Shown here: positions 43,456 to 51,616 of the stretch, in pieces | Position numbering within the stretch: the first letter of the stretch is position 1 | Layout of the letters: each line of letters opens with the position of its first letter | Assembly: GCA_947649495.1 (NCBI GenBank) | Contig: CANSRU010000003.1 | Coordinates: 62,001 to 126,000, forward strand | DNA length: 64,000 bases | Direction of reading: 5' to 3' | Source: an uncultured Porphyromonadaceae bacterium | GTDB lineage: Bacteria; Bacteroidota; Bacteroidia; Bacteroidales; Muribaculaceae | Notes under the pieces: model-generated | Seen by the model: only the letters and a program-made list of their open reading frames with translations | Database searches by the model: none | Told to the model about the DNA's origin: nothing | Position numbers and translations under genes: made by a program

Positions 43456-44772
43456 TTAATCCTCTTTGCGTATTATCTTAGCGCCAAGATTGTTTAACCG
43501 TTGGTCTATAAGTTCATATCCGCGGTCTATCTGATTAATATTTCCGATTTCGCTTGTCCCCTTGGCCGACATCGCTGCCAGAAGCATAGCTATACCTGCA
43601 CGTATATCAGGCGACAGCATTTTATTGGCTCTAAGCGGGAATTTGTGGTCCAGGCCGATAACCACAGCTCTATGAGGATCGCATAGCATAATCTGCGCTC
43701 CCATGTCTATCAGGCGGTCAACAAAGAACAGACGGCTTTCAAACATTTTCTGATGAATGAGGACACTGCCCTTGCACTGTGTGGCCACAACAAGCATGAC
43801 ACTTAGCAAATCAGGTGTTAGTCCAGGCCATGGCGCATCGGCTATGTTCAGTATTGAGCCATCGAGCGCTGTTTCTATCTCATAGCAGTCTTGCTCGGGT
43901 ACCACAATATCATCACCCACACGTTCAAGTCGTATACCAAGTCTCCGGAAACTATCCGGGATTATTCCAAGATTATCATAAGAGACATTCTTTATCGTAA
44001 TACTGCTTTGATTCAGGGCGGCCATACCTATAAAACTACCAACCTCAATCATATCAGGGAGAATGCGGTGAGTTGTTCCAGCCAACTCTGTACGTCCATG
44101 TATGGTGAGCAGATTGGAGCCCAGACCATCTATTCCAAGTCCCATGCCCACGAGCATACGGCAAAGTTGCTGTATGTATGGTTCGCAGGCTGCGTTATAT
44201 ATTGTCGTGGTTCCATGAGCCATTGAGGCTGCCATAATTATATTTGCAGTGCCGGTAACCGAGGCTTCATCAAGAAGCATGTATGCGCCTTTGAGGCCAT
44301 CGGTAGGAGCTTCAATAAGATATGCACGCTTCTTCTCATCAAACGAAACTTTCGCACCAAGCCGGATGAATCCATCAATATGTGTATCTATTTTTCTGCG
44401 ACCGATCTTGTCACCTCCCGGCTGACTGAAATAAGCCTTGCCGAATCGTGCCAACAATGGTCCTACCACCAAAACTGAACCACGTAGAGCGGCACATCGG
44501 CTTATAAATTCCGTGCTGAAAATATAATCGGTGTTTATGTCGGCAGCACAAAAAACATAGTCGCCCTTCCCCAGTCTGTCTACAGTAACCCCCATACCCT
44601 GCAGCAGGGCAATAAGATTGCGTATGTCGAGAATCTCGGGTATGTTGGTTATGTGCACCGGTTTGCTCGTAAGCAATACCGCGCTGATTATCTGAAGCGC
44701 TTCGTTTTTGGCTCCTTGTGGTTCGATTTCACCATGCAAGCGCCGGCCACCTTCTATAATAAATGTGCTCAT
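43456..44772 (-). CDS. murA: UDP-N-acetylglucosamine 1-carboxyvinyltransferase
   Basis: The 438-residue EPT-fold enzyme adds enolpyruvate to UDP-GlcNAc, the first committed step of peptidoglycan synthesis. Lys22 (AKNEAL) and the LVVGPLLARFGKA block are present. The loop that carries the fosfomycin-target cysteine in E. coli (PGGC) reads PGGDKIGRR here, so the residue is Asp121. A frame from 44826 adds 18 poor residues; the ATG at 44772 fits the family and lies 24 bases after a -7 box. It follows murB after 73 bases. Confidence 0.95.
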   Translation of the reverse strand: MSTFIIEGGRRLHGEIEPQGAKNEALQIISAVLLTSKPVHITNIPEILDIRNLIALLQGMGVTVDRLGKGDYVFCAADINTDYIFSTEFISRCAALRGSVLVVGPLLARFGKAYFSQPGGDKIGRRKIDTHIDGFIRLGAKVSFDEKKRAYLIEAPTDGLKGAYMLLDEASVTGTANIIMAASMAHGTTTIYNAACEPYIQQLCRMLVGMGLGIDGLGSNLLTIHGRTELAGTTHRILPDMIEVGSFIGMAALNQSSITIKNVSYDNLGIIPDSFRRLGIRLERVGDDIVVPEQDCYEIETALDGSILNIADAPWPGLTPDLLSVMLVVATQCKGSVLIHQKMFESRLFFVDRLIDMGAQIMLCDPHRAVVIGLDHKFPLRANKMLSPDIRAGIAMLLAAMSAKGTSEIGNINQIDRGYELIDQRLNNLGAKIIRKED

Positions 44773-44795
44773 GCAAGTTCGTTTTGATATATAGA

Positions 44796-44826
44796 CAAAG
44801 TTAGTTACTGCATAATGAATATGCAA
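44796..44826 (-). promoter_or_regulatory. Promoter of murA
   Basis: On the minus strand TTG (44826-44824) and TAACTTTG (44803-44796) are 20 bases apart, a good Bacteroidetes -33/-7 pair. It lies between murB and murA and supports the shorter MurA start at 44772. Confidence 0.65.
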
Positions 44827-44845
44827 TAGCTATATCAAATCAAAT

Positions 44846-45877
44846 TCAGATATGTTCCACTTCCGGGTGCAGCATTATTCCTAAACGGGTATATACAGTT
44901 GTGATAACTTTCTGTTCCATTGCCACAATTTCTTGTGGTGTGGCTTTGCCTGTGGCATTGACAATAACCAATGGCTGCAGATGCCATATTGCTGCATTAC
45001 CACATTTATACCCTTTCAATCCGGACTGATCAATGAGCCATGCCGCCGGAATTTTCATTTTATTACCAAGAGGATAGTGAGGAACTTCCGTTTGACATCC
45101 GGAATCGGCATAAACTTTCGCGCATAAATCTCGGTATGCGTCCATATCTATTACCGGATTCTTAAAATAACTTCCGGCGCTTCCTGTTGTCTCCACATCA
45201 GGCAGTTTCCGCGAACGTATGGCGATAACCGCATTCCTCACATCCATTGGGGTAATGTCGGTGAGTCCGGATAGTTCCGCTTCAAGATTTCCATAGCCAA
45301 GGTTAGGCCGTGATGCCCGCGACAACCTATAGGTTACATGTGTCACTATATATCTATTGCGATTCTCCTCATGCTTGAATAATGATGTGCGGTATCCATA
45401 TTTGCAATCATCGCACGAAAAGGTGATGAAATTTCGGGTTACGGTATCGAAACATTCTACAGATTGAATAACATCTTTAGCTTCTGTTCCATACGCACCG
45501 ACATTCTGAATTGCAGAAGCGCCCACTTCTCCGGGGATGCCTGATAGATTTTCCAGCCCCCATAATCCGGCGGCCGCACATTGAGCTATTAATTCATCAA
45601 GTATTATTCCGGCACCGGCTTTAATCAATACACACTGAGAATCGTGCGGGAGGTATTCAACATCAAGAATTCTTGAATGGATCACAGTTCCGTGATAGTC
45701 CCCGGTAAACAGGATATTACTACCGGCACCTATGTGTTTGAACTGTCTGCTTTCAAGTCGGTTTGAAATTTCGTATAAATCGCTTGGGGCTGTATATTCA
45801 ATCCATTCGTTGCATGTCACATCCATTCCAAATGTGTTGAATGGCTTGAGATTGAAATTTTTGATTTCTGTAATCAT
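44846..45877 (-). CDS. murB: UDP-N-acetylenolpyruvoylglucosamine reductase, type I
   Basis: The 343-residue flavoenzyme reduces the MurA product to UDP-N-acetylmuramate. FAD-binding segments are HIGAGSNILFTGDYHG and LSGIPGEVGASAIQNVGAYG; the catalytic serine region is TTGSAGSYFKNPV, and the C-terminal MLHPEVEHI ending has the conserved glutamate. Length and loops fit the E. coli-like type I. It is two bases downstream of the DUF5686 gene. Confidence 0.95.
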   Translation of the reverse strand: MITEIKNFNLKPFNTFGMDVTCNEWIEYTAPSDLYEISNRLESRQFKHIGAGSNILFTGDYHGTVIHSRILDVEYLPHDSQCVLIKAGAGIILDELIAQCAAAGLWGLENLSGIPGEVGASAIQNVGAYGTEAKDVIQSVECFDTVTRNFITFSCDDCKYGYRTSLFKHEENRNRYIVTHVTYRLSRASRPNLGYGNLEAELSGLTDITPMDVRNAVIAIRSRKLPDVETTGSAGSYFKNPVIDMDAYRDLCAKVYADSGCQTEVPHYPLGNKMKIPAAWLIDQSGLKGYKCGNAAIWHLQPLVIVNATGKATPQEIVAMEQKVITTVYTRLGIMLHPEVEHI

Positions 45878-45879
45878 AA

Positions 45880-48420
45880 TTAAAATGTCAGGTGCAGAGA
45901 GAATCTAACGCCTCCCTTGTCTATATCCGGATAATTGCGGTAGGTAAGACGCCACACATAATCCACTCGAAGAATTTTGAATATATTGTCTATGCCGACA
46001 CTTGCCTCCATATATGGCATTGATGTCATGTGCCGGGCTTTAGCCATTTCGGGGAAGCGGAACACAAATTCATTGCTTGCCGGGTCGTTGCGTTCGCTTA
46101 ACCGGCCCCATACCCCCTTGAAAGAGAATACTTCGCGAAGTTTAAGCTTTTTAAAATAGGGAATATAGTTGAATAGAGCACCGTTTGCCCAGTACGCCAT
46201 ATCCCACGAAACATAGCTGTCCGTGATGAATTCCATGGGATTCATTAACGAAAAACTTTCAGGCTGTATGGTATAGGATAGGTTGGAGTTGGGAATTAGT
46301 AAATCTGTATATGCGCAACTGCTCCATATATGTCCGGCCTTGACGAGCGCCGTGATATATCCGAATGCCGATAGCCAGAACTGCTTCCGTACGCTGAACT
46401 CAGTCTTGTTAACCTCAAACAAACTACCGAGAAATCCTTTTGGAGCGTATGTGTGGGTTAGTATGAAGATAGGAATTTCCGGATTAAGAGTACGTGGTGT
46501 GGTTTTGGTATTGTATATCTTTTCTCCGGGGGCATAGCGCAATTGCACTGAAAATGAGGCCTCGTTGAAATGGGAATAACTACGTCCGTATCCGGTAATG
46601 AACTGCATGTGAGGTGTCGCTTCCTGCCGCTCGAGTTTAAATCCACCTGTAATCGACAGATGGTTTGACATATCCAATGTATATATCAAATTAGAAACCC
46701 GATGGTAAGTGATTTGATAGTCTGACATACGTTTGAATGAAAGCAGCATGTTGTCAGCATTGGCAAATGCGTAGTGCTGCCCTATCATATCCACATCGTA
46801 AGTGTGCGATGCCCTTATGGAATGTACTGGATATTCCCGGGGATGATAAATTTTCTTGGTAAACGAGTATTCAACCTCGGCACTGTATTTCCATTTGTGA
46901 TCCTTGAACCCATATGCAGCATAGCCTCTTGCAAACAGATTAGGATTCAGGTTGGCTGTGGTCATTCCTCCTAATCGCAGACGCAAGCCTTCCAATGTAT
47001 TGCTGCTGGCAACTGTATTTACAGGGCCTATGTCAAATTTACTTTTTTCACCCAACAGAATATAACCATTGGCCAGTATTTTCATCAGTTTCTCGCTCCA
47101 ATAATAAAATGGTTTCTGGCGTAGAGTCTGCGTCAGATCCTTTACCTTATGTTCTTTTTCAGATATAGGTATGAGCCTTCTATTTTGCCAGAATTCCTCG
47201 TCCCTGTTTTCGACATCGATATAACGGAATGTATCATTGCTTCCAATCCATATATTTTCGTCTTCGGGGCGGATGAAATTATGGTTGGCATAAGCTGTAT
47301 TGCGACGTATGTATGCCCCTTGAGCACCGGGCAATATATCTATCTCGGCTATGATGTCATCCCTGACAAGTAAGCGTGAGCCATCTGGCGCTTTACAGAA
47401 CTCCTGGTTTATAAACATCCGGTCTATAAAATTCAGATTTATGTCTTTAGGTACATTCATCTCCACCTTTTTTATAAACATGGTGGTATCGCCCAATGGA
47501 ACATATACCTTTCCGGTGAATCCAAAAGATTGAGAATTATGTGGGACAAAAGAAAGTTCAATGCATCGTTCTCCGGACACATCTATAGTGTCTGTAAGAT
47601 AAAATTTATAGAAATCGGGTGCTATTCTGGACAGTGGGCTGACAAAGCGGTTGTGGAGCAGATTTATGTCGTTCTTATATAAATCGATATCACCGAGGAA
47701 ATTGTCAAAAAGTGCCCGCATGTTATCCTTATCCAAAAAATCATCTATACCACTTTGGTTAAGTCCATCGATATGCTCTCTCTCCATCTTGGGCGAACGG
47801 CGGTAATGAATGGTCGAGGCCTTCTCGCGATTGCTTATATTGAGAATCGGGCGCCCTGATACTTCTGAGGTATCTATATAATCCCGCATGAATTCGAACT
47901 GCTTTAGTATTAAGTTTTTATCGCTGGCCGGATTCATGTTGTTGAGCGCTAAAGTAATCCGCTCATATTTATCGTAATTATAGAACTCATTCCGTCTTGG
48001 GTCTGTTAACTCCCTTGAGTTCCTGATTTTATTGACAAAGTCTACCGCAGGATTGTTTTTCTTGCTGTACTTCTCCTTTTTCGGACGGACAGTCACTTCT
48101 CCTAACGCCTTGCCAATCGGCAGCATGTTTACAACGATGTTGTTTTTTCCGGAGGGACGTATGGATTTATCGCCGAACCCCATGGCGGTTACAACCAGTG
48201 TCGGGCGATTCTGACGTGAACTTATCTTAAAACGTCCATTGTCATCTGTCAAAACGCCATAACTGCTACCTGAAATTTTAACTAAAGCATAAGATATCGG
48301 TTCATGTGACAACGAATCACGAACCATACCTTGATATTGAATAAGGTTTTGGGCATACGATGTCAACGCGACAAAAAGTACACTTATGCACAGGGCTGCA
48401 GCTCGGCTATGATTACTCAT
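45880..48420 (-). CDS. DUF5686 outer-membrane protein with CarboxypepD-regulatory-like domain
   Basis: The 846-residue protein has a signal peptide (MSNHSRAAALCISVLFVALT), a carboxypeptidase-regulatory-like beta-sandwich (about 25-105: YQGMVRDSLSHEPISYALVKI), a central DUF5686 region and a C-terminal beta-barrel ending in RFSLHLTF, the aromatic end typical of outer-membrane barrels. The frame is open to 48543, but the ATG at 48420 gives a clean signal peptide. It overlaps the phoH stop by eight bases and is followed by murB after two, so phoH-DUF5686-murB look like one transcript. The substrate is unknown; it is probably not a TonB-dependent receptor because no plug domain is seen. Confidence 0.9.
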   Translation of the reverse strand: MSNHSRAAALCISVLFVALTSYAQNLIQYQGMVRDSLSHEPISYALVKISGSSYGVLTDDNGRFKISSRQNRPTLVVTAMGFGDKSIRPSGKNNIVVNMLPIGKALGEVTVRPKKEKYSKKNNPAVDFVNKIRNSRELTDPRRNEFYNYDKYERITLALNNMNPASDKNLILKQFEFMRDYIDTSEVSGRPILNISNREKASTIHYRRSPKMEREHIDGLNQSGIDDFLDKDNMRALFDNFLGDIDLYKNDINLLHNRFVSPLSRIAPDFYKFYLTDTIDVSGERCIELSFVPHNSQSFGFTGKVYVPLGDTTMFIKKVEMNVPKDINLNFIDRMFINQEFCKAPDGSRLLVRDDIIAEIDILPGAQGAYIRRNTAYANHNFIRPEDENIWIGSNDTFRYIDVENRDEEFWQNRRLIPISEKEHKVKDLTQTLRQKPFYYWSEKLMKILANGYILLGEKSKFDIGPVNTVASSNTLEGLRLRLGGMTTANLNPNLFARGYAAYGFKDHKWKYSAEVEYSFTKKIYHPREYPVHSIRASHTYDVDMIGQHYAFANADNMLLSFKRMSDYQITYHRVSNLIYTLDMSNHLSITGGFKLERQEATPHMQFITGYGRSYSHFNEASFSVQLRYAPGEKIYNTKTTPRTLNPEIPIFILTHTYAPKGFLGSLFEVNKTEFSVRKQFWLSAFGYITALVKAGHIWSSCAYTDLLIPNSNLSYTIQPESFSLMNPMEFITDSYVSWDMAYWANGALFNYIPYFKKLKLREVFSFKGVWGRLSERNDPASNEFVFRFPEMAKARHMTSMPYMEASVGIDNIFKILRVDYVWRLTYRNYPDIDKGGVRFSLHLTF

Positions 48421-49405
48421 TATTATCCGGCTCATTATTGTCAGGACAGCCACAATCGTTTTCTTCATGTTCATTGTCGAAATGTTCGTATGCCTCAACA
48501 ATTCTTTGTACAAGAGCATGGCGAACGATATCTTTCTTGCCAAATTCCACTTTACCTATTCCTTTTACACCTTTTAAAACGCGCAACGCGTGAATTAAAC
48601 CGGATGTCGTGGCGCGGGGTAAATCTATTTGCGTCGCATCTCCGGTAATTATCATTTTTGCGTTCATACCTAAGCGGGTAAGGAACATTTTAATCTGATG
48701 CGTAGTGGTATTCTGAGCCTCGTCGAGCACTATCACGGCATCGTTCAAGGTGCGTCCGCGCATAAATGCAAGTGGGGCAATCTGAATAACCTTAGCCTCC
48801 ATATACTCTTTCAGCTTCATGGCGGGAATCATATCTTCAAGGGCATCGTAAAGCGGCTGAAGATATGGATCTATTTTGTCCTTCATGTCTCCCGGGAGAA
48901 ATCCGAGTTTCTCACCGGCTTCAACAGCAGGCCTTGAGAGAATTATTTTCCGTACTTCCTTGTTTTTAAGAGCCTTCACAGCCAAAGCTATAGCGATATA
49001 TGTTTTTCCGGTTCCGGCCGGTCCGAGAGCAAAAGTAAGGTCGTTGGCCTGAAATGCATCGACAAGTTTCTGCTGATTGGGAGTTCTGGCAGATATCGGT
49101 TTCCCATTTATGCCAAATATTATAACGCCATCGCTTTTTTTGTCGCGGGGCTGCTCTCCACGCACCACATCAAGAATGGCGTCTTCAGTCAAGTGATTGA
49201 ACCTCACGCAGTATTCCTCAAGTTTATGAATCTTTTGTTCAAATTCCGATGTTTCGGTTTCATCACCGATTACTTTTATTACAGAACCGCGTGCGGCAAT
49301 GCGAAGTTTTGGATATAGATTCCGCAGCAATTGCATGTTGTTGTTGTTCACCCCATAAAAGCTTGCGGGATCAGCATTTTCAATTATTATAATCCGTTCA
49401 ATCAT
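48413..49405 (-). CDS. PhoH-like ATPase
   Basis: The 330-residue protein has an N-terminal RNA-binding-like region (ARGSVIKVIGDETETSEFE) and a PhoH P-loop domain with Walker A GPAGTGKT (128-135), RPAVEAGEKLGFLPGD and VLDEAQNTT (Walker B). PhoH-family proteins couple to RNA metabolism. A frame from 49564 overlaps the divergent promoter; the ATG at 49405 (MIERIIIIEN) is chosen because a -7 box lies 27 bases upstream of it. The acidic C-terminal tail contains several Asn/Asp residues. It overlaps the DUF5686 start. Confidence 0.93.
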   Translation of the reverse strand: MIERIIIIENADPASFYGVNNNNMQLLRNLYPKLRIAARGSVIKVIGDETETSEFEQKIHKLEEYCVRFNHLTEDAILDVVRGEQPRDKKSDGVIIFGINGKPISARTPNQQKLVDAFQANDLTFALGPAGTGKTYIAIALAVKALKNKEVRKIILSRPAVEAGEKLGFLPGDMKDKIDPYLQPLYDALEDMIPAMKLKEYMEAKVIQIAPLAFMRGRTLNDAVIVLDEAQNTTTHQIKMFLTRLGMNAKMIITGDATQIDLPRATTSGLIHALRVLKGVKGIGKVEFGKKDIVRHALVQRIVEAYEHFDNEHEENDCGCPDNNEPDNNE

Positions 49406-49431
49406 CAAATGTGTGTTTGGATTCAAAAATG

Positions 49432-49439
49432 CAAAGTTA
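49432..49439 (-). promoter_or_regulatory. -7 promoter element for phoH
   Basis: The minus strand reads TAACTTTG, 27 bases upstream of the chosen phoH start, divergent from the CYTH promoter. Confidence 0.55.
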
Positions 49440-49501
49440 ACGGTTGTTGGCCACAATCTGAAATTTTTGTCGCATAAGTGACACTTTGCGCTGTTTTTAT
49501 G

Positions 49502-49509
49502 TACTTTTG
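49502..49509 (+). promoter_or_regulatory. -7 promoter element for the CYTH-domain gene
   Basis: TACTTTTG matches TAnnTTTG, 17 bases upstream of the ATG at 49527. A -33 TTG at normal spacing was not found. Confidence 0.5.
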
Positions 49510-49526
49510 CAATAAATTCAAGAGCT

Positions 49527-49988
49527 ATGGCTAAAGAAATAGAACGTAAGTTTCTGGTGCGCAATGATGATTACAGGCTGTCAGCCTCGCATAAAATCGA
49601 TATAATGCAGGCATATATTTCTGACCGTATAGAGGCGACTGTTAGAGTACGAATTGCCGGTGAATCGGCTTTTTTGACGGTAAAAGGCCGAACCACTGGA
49701 GCGGTGCGTGATGAATGGGAGTATCCAATTCCGTTCGATGACGCAATGGAGATGATACGGAGTTGCAGTGTCGGTCCTGCCATCGACAAAACAAGATATC
49801 ATGTCGGGCCGTGGGAGATTGACGAGTTCCATGGAGCTCTTGAAGGGCTGGTTGTAGCTGAAATTGAACTTGACAATGAAAATCAGGAAATAGAACTTCC
49901 CGACTTTATAGGCCGGGAAGTGACTGGAGATGCAAGATACTACAATTCTTCTTTGGCAAAAACTGAGAATTGCCCTCCTACATGTTGA
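49527..49988 (+). CDS. CYTH domain-containing protein (triphosphate tunnel metalloenzyme)
   Basis: The 153-residue protein has the diagnostic EIERKFLV (ExExK) at residues 4-11 near the N-terminus, and the alternating charged strands (TVRVRIAGESAFLTVKG, EWEYPIPF, VVAEIELDNENQE) that form the CYTH tunnel. Members of this size are inorganic triphosphatases or thiamine-triphosphatases; adenylate cyclase is less likely. It is cytoplasmic. It is divergent from phoH and its stop is 8 bases from the end of rlmD. Confidence 0.93.
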   Translation: MAKEIERKFLVRNDDYRLSASHKIDIMQAYISDRIEATVRVRIAGESAFLTVKGRTTGAVRDEWEYPIPFDDAMEMIRSCSVGPAIDKTRYHVGPWEIDEFHGALEGLVVAEIELDNENQEIELPDFIGREVTGDARYYNSSLAKTENCPPTC

Positions 49989-49996
49989 TTTCCGTA

Positions 49997-51412
49997 TTAT
50001 GAGTCGCGACGTTCAAGCCTAACCACATTTTCCACATGATGCGTATGGGGAAACATGTCGACCGGTTGGACAGCGGTCACCCGATAGGCCCCATCGAGTA
50101 GTGACAGGTCGCGTGCCTGGGTAGCAGGGTTGCAACTCACATATACTATACGTTGCGGAGCTGCATTTAGAATTACTTTTACCACGTCGTCATGCATGCC
50201 GGCGCGGGGCGGATCGACAATCATTATGCGTGGACGGCCGTTGATTGCTATAAACTCATCAGTGAGCACATCTTTCATATCGCCGGCAAAAAATTCGGTA
50301 TTACTGATTCCGTTTGCCTGTGAATTAATCCATGCATCGTCAATGGCCGCTTCAACATATTCAATGCCTATAACTTTTTTAGCATTGGATGCTACGAAGT
50401 TTGCTATTGTTCCGGTTCCGGTATAGAGATCGTAGACCAAATCGTCTTTTTCAATCGATGCAAATTCACGTACGGTCTTATATAACTCATAGGCCTGACG
50501 TGAATTGGTCTGGTAGAACGACTTCGGTCCTATTCTGAATTTCAGGCCTTCCATATCCTCCTCTATATAGGGAGAGCCCGAAAACAAGAGTATTTCCTGA
50601 TCAGCAATAGTATCATTCACCTTGGTGTTTATGACATATTGCAATGAGGTTATCTCTGGGAATTTAAGATTGATAGCTTCAAGCAAATCTTTAATGTTAT
50701 CAGCCCTATTTTCTCCAAAAACCATGACGGCCATAATCTGCCCCGTAGATACGATTCGAATCATCAGAGTGCGGAGAAATCCACATTGATTTTTCAAATC
50801 ATAAAACGAAAGATTGTGTGATTTGCCATACTCTTTTACAAATATTCGGAGGCGATTGCCAAAATCATCCTGAAGATGGCATTTGTTGATATCCAGAACT
50901 TTATCGAAAGCTCCGGGTATATGGAATCCGGCCGCATCCCTGTCGGGAAAATCTTCACCGCTGTTCAGCTGTTCATAGGTCAACCATTTTTTGTTGGAGA
51001 AGGTGTATTCCATCTTATTCCGGTATTCCCAAATATTTTCAGAACCCTTTATTGGCATGAATTCCGGCAACTCAACCTTAGCTATACGTGTCAGGGCATC
51101 AAATACCTGTTTCTGCTTGAATTTAAGCTGAAAGTCATAGGGTAGATGCTGCCACCGGCAACCTCCGCACATAGTGAAGTGCTCGCATCGTGGAGATATG
51201 CGCAGTGTTGATGGTTTTACCAAGCGATGGATATGCCCTTCTGCATACGACCGTTTTTTACGATCTATCTTTACATCAGCCACATCGCCAGGCGCCCCGT
51301 ATGGAATAAACACCACCATTTCATCGACCTTGGCAATACTTTTGCCTTCGGCCGCTACGTCTGTAATGGTTATGCCCTCTAACAAAGGGAGTTCTTTTCT
51401 TTTACGTGCCAC
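49997..51412 (-). CDS. rlmD: 23S rRNA (uracil-1939-C5)-methyltransferase
   Basis: The 471-residue enzyme has an N-terminal TRAM domain (EGITITDVAAEGKSIAKV), Fe-S cysteines (CEHFTMCGGCRW), a SAM-binding fold with YDLYTGTGTI and the catalytic cysteine in YVSCNPATQ. It could be RlmD or the related RumB/TrmA-like enzymes; length and domains favour RlmD. The frame runs to 51472, but a -7 box lies within that extension and a GTG at 51412 (Met-Ala-Arg-Lys) fits the family start, so it was chosen. Confidence 0.9.
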   Translation of the reverse strand: MARKRKELPLLEGITITDVAAEGKSIAKVDEMVVFIPYGAPGDVADVKIDRKKRSYAEGHIHRLVKPSTLRISPRCEHFTMCGGCRWQHLPYDFQLKFKQKQVFDALTRIAKVELPEFMPIKGSENIWEYRNKMEYTFSNKKWLTYEQLNSGEDFPDRDAAGFHIPGAFDKVLDINKCHLQDDFGNRLRIFVKEYGKSHNLSFYDLKNQCGFLRTLMIRIVSTGQIMAVMVFGENRADNIKDLLEAINLKFPEITSLQYVINTKVNDTIADQEILLFSGSPYIEEDMEGLKFRIGPKSFYQTNSRQAYELYKTVREFASIEKDDLVYDLYTGTGTIANFVASNAKKVIGIEYVEAAIDDAWINSQANGISNTEFFAGDMKDVLTDEFIAINGRPRIMIVDPPRAGMHDDVVKVILNAAPQRIVYVSCNPATQARDLSLLDGAYRVTAVQPVDMFPHTHHVENVVRLERRDS

Positions 51413-51442
51413 GTGATGAATTTTATATTTGTTAATCGGCTG

Positions 51443-51450
51443 CAAAGCTA
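51443..51450 (-). promoter_or_regulatory. -7 promoter element for rlmD
   Basis: The minus strand reads TAGCTTTG, 30 bases upstream of the GTG start at 51412. Its location inside the longer frame argues that the longer start is not used. Confidence 0.55.
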
Positions 51451-51524
51451 CTGAAATAACGCTAAACTTCATCTATGGCTCCCAAAATTTATTTAAAATA
51501 ATTTCATGTGTGGGATTATTGTAT

Positions 51525-51532
51525 TACATTTG
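51525..51532 (+). promoter_or_regulatory. -7 promoter element for ppdK
   Basis: TACATTTG matches TAnnTTTG, with a leader of about 80 bases to the ppdK start at 51617. No -33 match was seen. Confidence 0.5.
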
Positions 51533-51616
51533 CAAAACTCTCCATGAATAACACCGAATGTATGATTTCAAAAGAATCAAAATTCAATCATATACTAATA
51601 TTTTAATATCGATCCG

